Assembly (NCBI RefSeq): GCF_042263505.1
Contig: NZ_JBHKFI010000001.1
Coordinates: forward strand, 530,874-594,873
Source: Bacillus_BE sp042263505
Lineage (GTDB): Bacteria > Bacillota > Bacilli > Bacillales > Cytobacillaceae
Length of the DNA: 64,000 bases
Direction of reading: 5' to 3'
The notes beneath the pieces were generated by a model, which searched no databases, was not told the origin of the DNA, and saw nothing but the letters and a program-made list of their open reading frames with translations. Below, piece after piece: positions 16,793 to 26,356 of this stretch (within the stretch, counting starts at the first letter, position 1; every line of letters begins with the position of its first letter). The translations under genes were made by a program, and so were the position numbers.

Positions 16793-17668
16793 ATGTTAAC
16801 GACAGAGAATACAATAATTGGATTTATAGGCACGGGAGTAATGGGAAAGAGTATGGCTGGAAATCTTTTAAAGGCGGGATTTCCTGTACTTGTCTATTCG
16901 AGAACGAAGGAAAAGGCATTGAATTTATTAGAAAAAGGCGCTGAATGGGTTGATTCTCCAAAAGAAATGGCTACTAAAGCAAATGTTATAATCACAATTG
17001 TAGGGTATCCATTTGATGTTGAAGAAGTTTATTTAGGAGAAAATGGTCTAGTCCCAAATGGTAAGGAAAATACATATATCATTGACATGACAACTTCAAC
17101 CCCATCTTTGGCAGTTAGAATTTATGAAGAAGCAAAGAAAAAAGGTATCCATGCAGTTGACGCTCCTGTGTCTGGTGGAGATGTTGGAGCGAAAGAAGCA
17201 CGACTTTCCATTATGGTTGGTGGGGATGTGGAGGTTTTTCAAGCACTTCAGCCTATCTTTCAAGTATTGGGGACCAATATTATCTATCAAGGAAAGGCAG
17301 GTTCTGGACAGCATACGAAAATGTGTAATCAAATAGCCATCGCTTCAAACATGATTGGGGTTTGTGAGGCAATTGTCTATGCAGAAAAAGCAGGGCTAAA
17401 TCCAGAAACGGTCCTTCAAAGTATTTCTTCTGGGGCGGCAGGAAGCTGGTCCTTATCAAATCTAGCACCAAGAATGATTAAAGGTGATTTCGAACCCGGT
17501 TTTTATATAAAGCACATGATAAAGGATATGAATATTGCTTTGGAGGAAGCAGAATCTATGGGCATGGAAGCACCTGGGCTTGCACTTTCACGAAAGTTAT
17601 ATGGGGAGCTAGCAAGTCAAGGCGAAGAAAATAGCGGGACACAGGCCTTATACAAGCATTGGAAATAG
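16793..17668 (+). CDS. ykwC: Beta-hydroxyacid dehydrogenase, YkwC-like
   Basis: A 291-residue NAD(P)-dependent dehydrogenase of the 3-hydroxyisobutyrate/tartronate-semialdehyde reductase family. The Rossmann motif is GFIGTGVMGKSMAGNL (residues 10-25), the substrate-binding loop is DAPVSGGDVGAKE (123-135), and the catalytic lysine is Lys176 in GQHTKMCNQ. The all-helical C-terminal domain is complete. B. subtilis YkwC (288 aa) has the same neighbourhood between ptsHI and patA. The substrate is unproven; small 3-hydroxy acids are likely. GAGGAGATCTGGAA precedes the ATG. Confidence 0.85.
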   Translation: MLTTENTIIGFIGTGVMGKSMAGNLLKAGFPVLVYSRTKEKALNLLEKGAEWVDSPKEMATKANVIITIVGYPFDVEEVYLGENGLVPNGKENTYIIDMTTSTPSLAVRIYEEAKKKGIHAVDAPVSGGDVGAKEARLSIMVGGDVEVFQALQPIFQVLGTNIIYQGKAGSGQHTKMCNQIAIASNMIGVCEAIVYAEKAGLNPETVLQSISSGAAGSWSLSNLAPRMIKGDFEPGFYIKHMIKDMNIALEEAESMGMEAPGLALSRKLYGELASQGEENSGTQALYKHWK

Positions 17669-17753
17669 ATAATGAAAATACAGGTCATTTGCGCATAGAA
17701 ATGGTCATACTCCTCCAAAATATTAAAGAAGACTATTTGGAGGAGGACTTAAA

Positions 17754-17933
17754 TTGGCTAAAAGGAATAAAAAAAATGATCCACAGCAAAAAAATAAAAA
17801 AGGATTTGACTCAAGTGTGTTAAATGAAGAATTTGCCCATGAAGTAGGAAGTGCAGCGACAAATAAAATCCATAAAGATAAGGCAAAAAAAGAAAAGATA
17901 GCAAAAAATAATGGAAAATATAAAGGACAATAA
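17754..17933 (+). CDS. Small lysine-rich hydrophilic protein
   Basis: A 59-residue protein starting at TTG (17754) behind the strong site GGAGGAGGACTTAAA. It is about one third lysine plus asparagine: MAKRNKKNDPQQKNKKGF, a central FAHEVGSAATNKIHK, then alternating KAKKEK. It has no hydrophobic core and is probably unfolded. The composition resembles minor small acid-soluble spore proteins, but I see no defined SASP signature. It is followed at once by the bidirectional terminator that also serves patA. Confidence 0.6.
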   Translation: MAKRNKKNDPQQKNKKGFDSSVLNEEFAHEVGSAATNKIHKDKAKKEKIAKNNGKYKGQ

Positions 17934-17942
17934 AGCCGTGAA

Positions 17943-17975
17943 AAAAGAGGTCTGAAAAATTCAGCCTCTTTCCTT
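17943..17975. terminator. Bidirectional terminator overlapping the patA 3' end
   Basis: AAAGAGG-CTGAA and TTCAG-CCTCTTT form the stem, with T-runs on both strands. The 3' arm includes the last codons and stop of patA. Confidence 0.8.
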
Positions 17976-19121
17976 TTGTTTTAAGTAGTTCTCGATGCGA
18001 TTCAGTCCTTCGTCAAGCATTTCCATTGAGCATGCAAAGGATAGACGGAAATACCCTTCCCCTAAAGGAGAAAAGGAGCTCCCAGGTACGACAGCAACCC
18101 CAACTCGATTTACTAAATCTAAACAGAAATCAAACGAATTCATGGAAGAAATGGGTTGTTTAATAAAGAAATAAAATGCTCCATCAGGCTTAACAACCTC
18201 TAACCCCATTTCAACAAGTCGGTTATAGACATATTCTCTGCGTTTCACATATTCCTTTTTCATGACAATCGCATCATTCATCCCTAGGGTTAATGCTTCA
18301 ATTGCTGCCATTTGGGAGATCGAGGTCGCACAGGTAACATTATATTGATGCACCTTTAAAATTTGCTGGGATAAATATTGAGGTGCAAATAATAAACCTA
18401 TTCTCCAACCAGTCATGGAGTGAGATTTAGATAATCCGTTAATGACTATTGTTTTTTCTCTTAACATGGTACCTATCGAAACGTGAGGTTGATCAAAGAC
18501 GAGTTCACTATATATTTCATCGGCAAGGATAAATATATCCAATTCCTTTAATAATAAAGCAATTTCCTCCAATTCTTCTTTGGTAAGGCTGACCCCAGTA
18601 GGATTTGAAGGATAAGGTAGAACAATGCAGCGCGTTTTTTCAGTTATGTATTTTTTGATCACATTTGCCGTAAAGCGAAATTGATTTTCCCGAATGTCAG
18701 CAAGAACGGGTTTTGCTCCACATAATCGGATGATGGGTTCATAGCCGGGATAAACGGGACCGGGCAAAATCACCTCTGATCCTTCCTCCAATATAGTTCT
18801 AAAGGCAATATCAATCGCTTCACTTGCACCAGTTGTTACTATGACTTCCGATTCCGGATCATAGGACAGTCCGTATTTTTTCTGAACAAAGTTTGCTGCA
18901 GACTTTCTCAAATGGATATCCCCGGCATTATGAGTGTAAGTCGTGAAATTTTGGTCGATTGCTTTTTTGGCAGCCTCTTTAACATGTTCTGGGGTTGGAA
19001 AATCCGGCTGACCAATCGTGAATGAAATCATATCTTTTGTTCCCGCAACCATATTAAAAAATTTTCGAATACCAGATATATCTATATTTTTTACTTTTTT
19101 GTTAATTAAATGTTCCAACAT
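17961..19121 (-). CDS. patA: N-acetyl-LL-diaminopimelate aminotransferase PatA
   Basis: A 386-residue PLP-dependent class I aminotransferase in the acetyl branch of lysine/meso-diaminopimelate synthesis, acting between DapH and DapL, both encoded 14 kb downstream. It has the ISGIRKF start, SFTIGQPDFPTP, the cofactor aspartate in LADEIYSEL and the Schiff-base Lys232 in INGLSKSHSMTGWRIG. The sequence follows B. subtilis PatA along the whole length. GGAGGGCTAAAC precedes the ATG. It stands alone on the minus strand. The product serves both protein synthesis and peptidoglycan cross-bridges. Confidence 0.92.
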   Translation of the reverse strand: MLEHLINKKVKNIDISGIRKFFNMVAGTKDMISFTIGQPDFPTPEHVKEAAKKAIDQNFTTYTHNAGDIHLRKSAANFVQKKYGLSYDPESEVIVTTGASEAIDIAFRTILEEGSEVILPGPVYPGYEPIIRLCGAKPVLADIRENQFRFTANVIKKYITEKTRCIVLPYPSNPTGVSLTKEELEEIALLLKELDIFILADEIYSELVFDQPHVSIGTMLREKTIVINGLSKSHSMTGWRIGLLFAPQYLSQQILKVHQYNVTCATSISQMAAIEALTLGMNDAIVMKKEYVKRREYVYNRLVEMGLEVVKPDGAFYFFIKQPISSMNSFDFCLDLVNRVGVAVVPGSSFSPLGEGYFRLSFACSMEMLDEGLNRIENYLKQKERG

Positions 19122-19298
19122 GTTTAGCCCTCCTATTTAATAATATTATTCTAACATGTTTCACAGAAGATATAATAAATTGTTTAAAGACTAGCTTCTT
19201 CTGCCATAAAGAGTTGTCATTTTCCTCAAAAAATAGTAAGTTGAGGTAAGTAAAGATTTTCATATATGAAAAATAATCATGAAATTTGGGTGTGGATA

Positions 19299-20297
19299 AT
19301 GATTAGAACAATTGTTATTAAAGAGAATCATGAAGTCCTTTTTGATGTACCAATAGAGGACAGAAACCAATCCGATGTGAAATGGTTTTGGGTTGATTTT
19401 GATGTTCCAAACGATGAGGAAGCGTTGATGCTAGAAAAGATCTTTCATTTTCACCCCTTGTCTGTCGAGGATTGTATTGATGAATATATGCAAAGACCCA
19501 AATTGGATTTTTTTGAAAAATATATGTTTTTTATTGTTCATGCCATTAATCAAGAAACGTTATATCCAACAGAAATAGATGTATTTATAAGCGAACAATT
19601 TATCATTACCTTTCATCAAACATCTGTTAGAGAGTTAAATAATCTATGGAATCGATTAAAAAAAGATGAAAAATTACATGATTCCCCTTTCTATATTCTT
19701 CATGCTATTATCGATAAACTAGTGGATGATTACTATCCGCCAGTTTATCAGATTGAAGACCAATTAAATGCGATTGAAGAAAACTCCAAGGATGAATCTA
19801 TTAATGAGTTAATGGAGTATTTATTTGAAATTCGTACGGAATTATCAAGGTTAAGAAGGACTATTGTTCCAATGAGAGATCTTATGTATCGCATGATACA
19901 TTCAGAGCGGCTCAGTAATCTTAGTGAACATCGGGTATATTTTCACGATGTGCATGATCACTTACTTAAGTTAGTTGAAATGCTGGAATCCTATCGTGAT
20001 TTTTCAGCTGATATTCGAGATAATTATCTATCAATCAATTCTAATTCAATGAACACGATCATGATGACTTTGACCGTTATAACCACGATTTTTATGCCAT
20101 TGACTTTTATCGCTGGTATCTATGGGATGAATTTCAGACATATGCCAGAACTTGAATGGAAATTTGGTTATTTTTTTATTTTAGGAATAATGGGGCTTAT
20201 TTCGATTATCATGATTTGGATTTTTAAACGAAAGGGTTGGTTTGGAATCGGAAAGAGATATAATAAACGGAAGCACCACCAAATTAAAATGCGCTAA
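19299..20297 (+). CDS. corA: CorA-family magnesium/divalent cation channel
   Basis: A 332-residue CorA-type channel: a soluble N-terminal funnel with a long helix (QIEDQLNAIEENSKDESINE...), then two C-terminal transmembrane helices. The first ends in the invariant GMN motif within GIYGMNFRHMPELEW, which forms the selectivity filter, and the tail is basic (KRKGWFGIGKRYNKRK). It imports Mg2+, or exports Co2+/Zn2+ in some family members. The start is uncertain: the ATG at 19299 fits the family N-terminus MIRTIV, but an in-frame ATG at 19266 exists and neither has a strong ribosome site. cheV follows. Confidence 0.88.
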   Translation: MIRTIVIKENHEVLFDVPIEDRNQSDVKWFWVDFDVPNDEEALMLEKIFHFHPLSVEDCIDEYMQRPKLDFFEKYMFFIVHAINQETLYPTEIDVFISEQFIITFHQTSVRELNNLWNRLKKDEKLHDSPFYILHAIIDKLVDDYYPPVYQIEDQLNAIEENSKDESINELMEYLFEIRTELSRLRRTIVPMRDLMYRMIHSERLSNLSEHRVYFHDVHDHLLKLVEMLESYRDFSADIRDNYLSINSNSMNTIMMTLTVITTIFMPLTFIAGIYGMNFRHMPELEWKFGYFFILGIMGLISIIMIWIFKRKGWFGIGKRYNKRKHHQIKMR

Positions 20298-20409
20298 ATG
20301 GCATAAGGTCACAATTTTTTGCTTTTTTCATCTATATTTGGTTGAAGGAAAAATCTTCATTCATGATATAGTAGGAATATATAATTTTTTAGGAAGGGCG
20401 AAGCCAGGA

Positions 20410-21315
20410 ATGGAAAAAAACAAAGGGATATTACTAGAAAGTGGTACAAACGAGCTTGAAATAGTGGAGTTTGGTATTGGTACCAATAAATTTGGCATCA
20501 ATGTCATCAAAGTGAAAGAGATTATTAATCCTGTCGCTGTTATTCCAGTACCTCATGCTCATCCAAATGTGGAAGGTATTATCGAATTAAGAGGAGAGGT
20601 ATTACCTGTTATCAATGTTGCGACAGCTTTAGGGTTTCCACCTTCAACCAATCCTGCTCAAGATAAATTTATTGTAGCAGAATTTAATAAACAAAAAATC
20701 GTATTTCATGTGCATAGTGTTACCCAAATTCATCGAATCTCTTGGGATCAAATTGAAAAACCTTCAGATATGTATCAAGGAGCAGATAGCCAAATTATTG
20801 GTGTTGTGAAATTAAATGGTGAAATGGTTCTATTACTTGATTTTGAAAAAATAGTTGTCGATATCAATCCAGAATCAGGGATCAATATTCAACAGGTTCA
20901 AAAGCTAGGGCAAAGGGAGAGATCAAATAAAAAATTAGTTGTGGCAGAGGATTCTCCCTTATTGCGAAAATTATTGCATGATACATTGGCGGAAGCCGGG
21001 TATCATAATGTTGATTTTTTTGAAAATGGTCGGGATGCTTTGAATTATTTGGAAAATTTGGTCGTGAACGGAAAAGACATAACAGAGAGTGTTCAATTGA
21101 TTATTACTGATATTGAAATGCCGCAAATGGATGGTCATCACTTAACAAAGAGAGTGAAGGATAATCCAAAGCTTGAGAAGATTCCGATTATTATTTTTTC
21201 ATCCTTAATAACAGATGATTTGCGTCATAAGGGGCAAATGGTTGGTGCAGAAGCACAGGTCAGCAAACCGGATATTGCGCAGCTAGTATTACTAATAGAC
21301 GAATATATTTTATAA
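20410..21315 (+). CDS. cheV: Chemotaxis coupling protein CheV
   Basis: A 301-residue protein with an N-terminal CheW-like domain (about residues 14-155: EIVEFGIGTNKFGINVIKVKE, GIIELRGEVLPVINV) and a C-terminal receiver domain (about 175-300) with the acidic pair ED in VVAEDSPLLRKLL, phospho-acceptor Asp in IITDIEMPQMDG, and a conserved SKPD lysine. It couples receptors to CheA and adapts them through phosphorylation. The true start is the ATG at 20410 after AGGAAGGGCGAAGCCAGG; a much longer frame into corA has no family match. Position between patA and ykyB equals B. subtilis. Confidence 0.94.
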   Translation: MEKNKGILLESGTNELEIVEFGIGTNKFGINVIKVKEIINPVAVIPVPHAHPNVEGIIELRGEVLPVINVATALGFPPSTNPAQDKFIVAEFNKQKIVFHVHSVTQIHRISWDQIEKPSDMYQGADSQIIGVVKLNGEMVLLLDFEKIVVDINPESGINIQQVQKLGQRERSNKKLVVAEDSPLLRKLLHDTLAEAGYHNVDFFENGRDALNYLENLVVNGKDITESVQLIITDIEMPQMDGHHLTKRVKDNPKLEKIPIIIFSSLITDDLRHKGQMVGAEAQVSKPDIAQLVLLIDEYIL

Positions 21316-21333
21316 TGCACTAAAATTTTGATT

Positions 21334-21374
21334 ATGAAAAAAGAAGCTGAGTTATCTCTAGCTTCTTTTTTCAT
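21334..21374. terminator. Bidirectional terminator between cheV and ykyB
   Basis: ATGAAAAAAGAAGCT and AGCTTCTTTTTTCAT form a perfect 15-bp stem with an 11-base loop, between convergent genes. Confidence 0.9.
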
Positions 21375-21378
21375 GATC

Positions 21379-21849
21379 TTAAAAATAACTTTCTCCTAGT
21401 TTCTTAAAAACAGGTTTTTGATAGTGAGATTTTTTATTAGCAGGATTATTGGAACTGTTTTCTTTGTATCCGGTATAAGAAATTAGAAGCTTTTTTGCTT
21501 GGCTAAGTGAGAGTTTTGATTTTGGATTTCGAACGCATTGATTTAGTTTACCAAGGTGGGGTAAGGAATCAAAATCAGTTTTAGAGGGTGGGAGGTGGAA
21601 TGAATACTCTCCACATACAACTAATACATCCGATTGTTGTTGACTATATTTGGGGTTAGCGGAGAAATGTAAACCAACTTTTTTGGCTTTTCCTTCCATT
21701 AAAAGCTTTTGCAGGGCTTGATACTTAAGCTTATATAGATATTTTGGATTTGGCGCAGTCTTTGCATGTCGGTTCACAATGAAGATTGCTTGAGAGAGGT
21801 TTTCAGTTGTCGGTTTTAAAAAAGAGGGCTTGGAACTATCCTGACTCAA
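21379..21849 (-). CDS. ykyB: YkyB-like family protein
   Basis: A 156-residue soluble protein of the YkyB family, close to my memory of the B. subtilis protein (154 aa): VNRHAKTAPNPKYLYKLK, KKVGLHFSANPKYSQQQSD, NQCVRNPKSKLSLSQAKKL and the C-terminus KPVFKKLGESYF. The start is TTG at 21849 with GGAG eight bases upstream. It is conserved in Bacilli next to cheV. No catalytic motif is evident, and the basic surface could bind nucleic acid, which is speculation. Confidence 0.9.
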   Translation of the reverse strand: MSQDSSKPSFLKPTTENLSQAIFIVNRHAKTAPNPKYLYKLKYQALQKLLMEGKAKKVGLHFSANPKYSQQQSDVLVVCGEYSFHLPPSKTDFDSLPHLGKLNQCVRNPKSKLSLSQAKKLLISYTGYKENSSNNPANKKSHYQKPVFKKLGESYF

Positions 21850-22108
21850 TTTTGAAACTCCTTTCAGATATTCGTCATATTAGTGCTATTATTATACTCC
21901 TTTTTTATTAAAGTTAAAAGGTTATGATTCATGGTTTATGAAAATATCATGATAAATTTGAAAAACAATTCTACTATAACATATAGAATTTTAATGATAA
22001 AATAAGGTGGAAATGGTATTAGAAATGTAAACAATTGTAAAAATATAGCAAAAGTATTTTTTATCGAAATCTTACTTAACAACTTGTTATCTAAATGAGG
22101 GCGGAAAA

Positions 22109-24238
22109 ATGGACCATTTAAAAAATGCATTAGCGGCAAAAATTCAATCTGGCAATATTGGATTCATTGCAGAAAATCTTATTTTCCAAATCATATATAG
22201 CCATATTAAAGATATGGTTTTCGTTATGGAAGTGGATGATGGACCATGTTTCCGTTATTTATTTACTAATCAAACAGGAAGTATTCATGCTGGATTATCC
22301 TCTGATGCAATTGGAAAATCCATAGAGGAAGTAATGCCAAAAGAGATTGCTGGTGTTTTGCAAACTTCCTATGAAAAAGTATTGTCTACAAAAAAAGAAT
22401 ATATTTTTATAGACGAGTCCCAGTTATCAAATGGAAAAAAGTTTAATGGAGAATCTGTCTTGACACCTATCGAAGATGAAAATGGGGATATTTGTTATAT
22501 TGTTGCGGTAACGCGTGATATTACCCAAAGTGTTGTTGAGAAAAATCGTCTGATTTTAATTGAACAACGCTTTCGCTCTATTGTTGATCACAATTTAGAT
22601 GGAATTCTTATTGTTGACACGAATGGCAAAGTTGAAGACACAAATCCATCTATCCAAAATATTTTTGGGCTTAGCAAACAGCAAATGCGGAAACGTTCCA
22701 TTTTTGATATGGTTGCGCAAACTGATGTTGAATGTTTCCGAAAATTACTGGGTAGAACGAAAATGGGTGAGGCTTCAGAATCCTATGATTGTCGTTTTGT
22801 GCATCGAAAGGGGCATCATTTGACCTTACATATTAAAACTGTTCCAATTGTTATCCATTCTGAGGTAGAAGGTATTTATGTCATTGTTAGAGATTTATCC
22901 GATCAAGTAAAAAATGCAGAGAAAATTAACTTTATGGCATTTCATGACCAACTAACCGGATTATTAAACCGGAGAGCCCTTCTTACAGATACGGAAAAAT
23001 TAATCCTGAAAGCTAAAGAAACAGGTGGAAAATTTTCCTTGCTTTCGATTGATTTAGATCGTTTTAAACAAATAAACGATTCATTAGGTCATTTAGCTGG
23101 CGATGAAATATTACAAAAGGTTGCGGAAAGGCTGATCGAATTTCGGTCTGATTCTTGTGAAATTTATCGTCAAGGCGGAGATGAGTTTATTATTCTCTTC
23201 TCAGAAATGGGGAGACAGGAAACAAGTCGACTGGCCAAAAATATTCTCACAAAATTTTCCAAGCCATTCTTTTTGCATTTTAATGAATATTATATTACAC
23301 CAAGCATCGGGATAAGTGTATTTCCGAGTGACGGAAAGGATGTCGAAACACTCATTAAAAATGCGGATGAAGCCCTATTTCGAGTGAAGGAAAAAGGAAA
23401 AGCACACTTTCAATTTTATCGTTCAGAAATGAATTCTCTGGTGACAAATGTTGTCAAGCTGGAAACCAATTTGCGAAGAGCCATTGAACAGGAAGAGCTG
23501 ATGCTTTACTATCAACCGCAAGTGGATTTTCAGACAAAAGAAATCAATAGCTATGAGGCCTTGCTACGTTGGAAGAATAGTGAATTTGGATTTGTTTCCC
23601 CAGGTGATTTTATCCCCATTGCAGAGGATACAGGATTGATATTACCAATCGGAAAATGGGTCATCGATACAGCCTGTCAACAAATTAAAAAATGGGAAGA
23701 AGCATATAATAAAAGAATTAAGATTGCAATTAATATTTCACCAAAACAATTCATGCAACCCAACTTGGTGGAAATCATTCAAAATTCAATTGCAAGAAAT
23801 CATATCGATCCATCGCTTTTAGAGATTGAAATCACGGAAGGGGCAATGGAGGATACAAAGGAAACAGTACCTATTTTAAAACGATTAAAATGTTTAGGAG
23901 TAAAAATCTCGGTTGACGATTTTGGGACCGGTTATTCGTCGTTAAATTATATTAAACAGTTTCCAATCGATGTCCTTAAAATCGATCAGTCATTTGTTCG
24001 TGATGTCATTAAAGAAGAAAAAGATGCCGCTATCACATCCACGATTATCCATTTAGGGCAAAGTCTTGGAATTGAAGTGATAGCTGAAGGGGTGGAAACG
24101 AAAGAACAGGAAGACTTTTTAATTCAGGCAAAATGTCACAAGGGGCAAGGATTTTACTATTCCAAACCTGCTTGTTCGGAAGAAATTGAAAGAAGATTTT
24201 TTCAAAAAAGAAAAGCAGTGAATGAGTTTGAATATTGA
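22109..24238 (+). CDS. PAS-PAS-GGDEF-EAL cyclic-di-GMP turnover protein
   Basis: A 709-residue soluble signalling protein. Two PAS domains (about residues 25-150 and 155-270; FRSIVDHNLDGILIVDTNG, YVIVRDLSDQ) precede a GGDEF domain with an intact active site (YRQGGDEFIILF, about 354-358) and an EAL domain with all main motifs: YEALLRW, LEIEITEGAME, DDFGTGYSSL and LKIDQSF. Both synthesis and hydrolysis of c-di-GMP are possible; no RxxD inhibitory site stands at the usual place before GGDEF. There are no transmembrane segments, so PAS sensing is cytoplasmic. GAGGGCGG precedes the ATG. This gene has no counterpart at this place in B. subtilis, as far as I recall. Confidence 0.9.
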   Translation: MDHLKNALAAKIQSGNIGFIAENLIFQIIYSHIKDMVFVMEVDDGPCFRYLFTNQTGSIHAGLSSDAIGKSIEEVMPKEIAGVLQTSYEKVLSTKKEYIFIDESQLSNGKKFNGESVLTPIEDENGDICYIVAVTRDITQSVVEKNRLILIEQRFRSIVDHNLDGILIVDTNGKVEDTNPSIQNIFGLSKQQMRKRSIFDMVAQTDVECFRKLLGRTKMGEASESYDCRFVHRKGHHLTLHIKTVPIVIHSEVEGIYVIVRDLSDQVKNAEKINFMAFHDQLTGLLNRRALLTDTEKLILKAKETGGKFSLLSIDLDRFKQINDSLGHLAGDEILQKVAERLIEFRSDSCEIYRQGGDEFIILFSEMGRQETSRLAKNILTKFSKPFFLHFNEYYITPSIGISVFPSDGKDVETLIKNADEALFRVKEKGKAHFQFYRSEMNSLVTNVVKLETNLRRAIEQEELMLYYQPQVDFQTKEINSYEALLRWKNSEFGFVSPGDFIPIAEDTGLILPIGKWVIDTACQQIKKWEEAYNKRIKIAINISPKQFMQPNLVEIIQNSIARNHIDPSLLEIEITEGAMEDTKETVPILKRLKCLGVKISVDDFGTGYSSLNYIKQFPIDVLKIDQSFVRDVIKEEKDAAITSTIIHLGQSLGIEVIAEGVETKEQEDFLIQAKCHKGQGFYYSKPACSEEIERRFFQKRKAVNEFEY

Positions 24239-24247
24239 GGGTTTAAT

Positions 24248-24278
24248 AAAAGGGTCAAGGTTGATATCTGACCCTTTT
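24248..24278. terminator. Bidirectional terminator between the GGDEF-EAL gene and ykuE
   Basis: AAAAGGGTCA and TGACCCTTTT form a perfect stem with an 11-base loop, and T-runs follow. The ykuE stop codon lies at its edge. Confidence 0.85.
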
Positions 24279-25146
24279 ATTTTTTTGCCAATGTAATAAC
24301 GGTAAGCTCTGGTCGAGATAAAAAGCGAAAGGGTAGCCTTGTTGTTCCTAAGCCACGATTTACATACAGAGTGAGCGGATTTTTTTTCCCAATTGTAAAT
24401 AATCCTTCAATATATTTTTCACCATATGGAGAAGTAACCAATGCTCCCAAAAATGGAATTTTTATCTGACCGCCATGACTGTGTCCACTTAATTGCAATT
24501 CTGCTCCGAAGGGATAGGATTGGTCAGCTAAATCTGGTGCATGGGAGAGAAGAATTTTATAAGCTTCTTTGGGGACATTTTGAAATGCCTTGTCCAAATC
24601 CGGTTTACCAAGCATGGCATCATCAATTCCGACAATGTAGATGCTGCTGTTTCCTAATAGTTCAATTTTTTTTGCCTGATTACGGAGAAGGGTAAAACCG
24701 GATTTTGTCATAATATCTTTATAAAGATTGGATCCGTAACCCCCATGATCATGATTTCCATAAATGGCGAATTTCCCAAAAGGAGCCTTTAATTCTTGTA
24801 AAATCGGAATGATGTTGGCTGGGTTTTTAAATTGATTCGGTGCATCCATTAAATCCCCATTGAAGAGGATAATGTCAGGTTCAAGTGCATTAATTTGTTT
24901 GGTTATTTTCTTTAATTGAGTGAGATTATATTGAAATCCTAAGTGGGTATCATTGAATTGAATCATTTTAAAGCCGTCAAAAGCACTTGGAATTTTGGAA
25001 TGTTGAATGACCATTTTTTTCGTTTCAACAAACCGTGGTTCAATTTCATGTGCGTAATAATATCCGCCAGCACTGATACCTGTGACTGTAAGAAAGGAAG
25101 TGAAGATTTTTTTCATGAATGATCTTCTTGTGATTTTTTTGGGCAT
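24277..25146 (-). CDS. ykuE: Metallophosphoesterase YkuE, Tat-exported
   Basis: A 289-residue calcineurin-like phosphoesterase. The N-terminus MPKKITRRSFMKKIF carries a twin-arginine (TRRSFMK) signal followed by a hydrophobic stretch, so it is exported folded with its metals. Metal-binding motifs are FNDTHLG (normally DxH), NGDLMD (GDxxD), YGNHDHGG (GNHD) and LSGHSHGGQ (GHxH). Aspartate in DxH is replaced by Asn-Asp-Thr-His, still supplying Asp and His. B. subtilis YkuE is a Tat-dependent wall-associated protein of the same family. The ATG at 25146 fits the Tat motif; a start 35 codons upstream would destroy it. Confidence 0.9.
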   Translation of the reverse strand: MPKKITRRSFMKKIFTSFLTVTGISAGGYYYAHEIEPRFVETKKMVIQHSKIPSAFDGFKMIQFNDTHLGFQYNLTQLKKITKQINALEPDIILFNGDLMDAPNQFKNPANIIPILQELKAPFGKFAIYGNHDHGGYGSNLYKDIMTKSGFTLLRNQAKKIELLGNSSIYIVGIDDAMLGKPDLDKAFQNVPKEAYKILLSHAPDLADQSYPFGAELQLSGHSHGGQIKIPFLGALVTSPYGEKYIEGLFTIGKKNPLTLYVNRGLGTTRLPFRFLSRPELTVITLAKK

Positions 25147-25296
25147 AGCAATTACCAACCTATCTAACAATGTACTTTCTAATACTAACAAACAAAAAAT
25201 TAGAATTGAAGGATTTTCCCATATCTTTTTTGTCAATCTAAAGAATTTCACTATAGTAAGTCCATATGTATGCCCAATTAATTTTATTCATAAGAA

Positions 25297-25334
25297 TAAA
25301 AAAAGAGTCATAACTCCTTTTCTGAGTTTGACTC
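25297..25334 (-). terminator. Terminator of the C39-like lipoprotein gene
   Basis: On the minus strand, GAGTCAAACTC and GAGTTATGACTC form a stem followed by seven U, just past the stop at 25349. Confidence 0.8.
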
Positions 25335-25348
25335 GAAATTATTTCCAC

Positions 25349-26176
25349 TCATTGATAGCTTACTGCTCTCTTTTTTAAAGCCTTCCAAGATGAAATAAAT
25401 GTTTCTTTATTTACTTTTACTTGTTTTCTTCCTGATAATGGATCGTTCAAGTATACAGAGGTTGAATCATATCCCACTAAGGCGACGGCATGTAAATCAA
25501 GTGGTGTTTTAATGTACTGCTGATCATGCTTCCAGCCTTCCCAACGGTCTGGCAGACGATAATCTCCAGTTGTCCAGACTACAACAGGAAACCCCTTTGA
25601 AACGTGTGTAAGGATCTCTTCAAAACCTTTATTGGTCAAATTTACGGCTCTGCCGGGTAAATATTGATTGATTAAATTTTCGATTGGTTGATCGAATACA
25701 GCATAGCCAGCGTATTTTCCAGTCATATCACCCACAAATCCATCAGCAGGATTTCCCCATTTTAAAATATCGCCATTTTTTCCGCGAATTAAGGGATCAG
25801 GGTCTTTTTTGACCTTACGATAAAGCTCCATTTTATTTGTTTTTACACCGGCATATTTTAATACCATACTTAAGCTTGTCACTTCACAACCGTATTTTAA
25901 TTCAGGATTCTGCTTAACTAATGGGACATTTAATAAAATTTGGCTTTTTTTGTGAGGTTTTTCAGGTTTTTGCTGAACCATCGTTTTTTCCAATCCATTT
26001 TTATCATCAATGATTTGGATATTTTGTTTTTGGATTGGTAGTGATTTAGTTTGAAACTGTGTCTTATTCTCGAAATGGCTCTTGGTTGAAGAATGGGTAT
26101 TCACTTCATTCCAATTATTGAAATGGTCGCATCCAAGTAAAGGAAAAAGGGCAAAAAGAATGGAAAGTCTTTTCAT
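25349..26176 (-). CDS. C39-like cysteine peptidase-fold lipoprotein
   Basis: A 275-residue exported lipoprotein (MKRLSILFALFPLLGC, lipidated Cys16). A low-complexity linker (about 20-75) is followed by a Peptidase_C39-like papain-fold domain: catalytic Cys97 in KYGCEVTSLSMVLKYAG, His in DLHAVALVGYD and Asn/Asp in YLNDPLSG. Stand-alone C39-like proteins such as YvpB are widespread in Bacilli; their substrates are unknown, and this one lacks the ABC transporter found with bacteriocin-processing C39 peptidases. AGAGGGCTCATCA precedes the ATG. It follows ykuE in head-to-tail order on the minus strand. Confidence 0.8.
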   Translation of the reverse strand: MKRLSILFALFPLLGCDHFNNWNEVNTHSSTKSHFENKTQFQTKSLPIQKQNIQIIDDKNGLEKTMVQQKPEKPHKKSQILLNVPLVKQNPELKYGCEVTSLSMVLKYAGVKTNKMELYRKVKKDPDPLIRGKNGDILKWGNPADGFVGDMTGKYAGYAVFDQPIENLINQYLPGRAVNLTNKGFEEILTHVSKGFPVVVWTTGDYRLPDRWEGWKHDQQYIKTPLDLHAVALVGYDSTSVYLNDPLSGRKQVKVNKETFISSWKALKKRAVSYQ

Positions 26177-26356
26177 TGATGAGCCCTCTTTCTATTTTAC
26201 TTAAATATATTTTTAATCAACTGCTTATTTTTATGAGAGGAACCTGTTGCCAGTAATGGTGTGAATTTTCAGAAATATGGTGATATAATATAAGATAATT
26301 ACTTGTGTAAAGAAGACATGTTATGCTAAAAACAACAGGAGAGGAGGATTACATTT

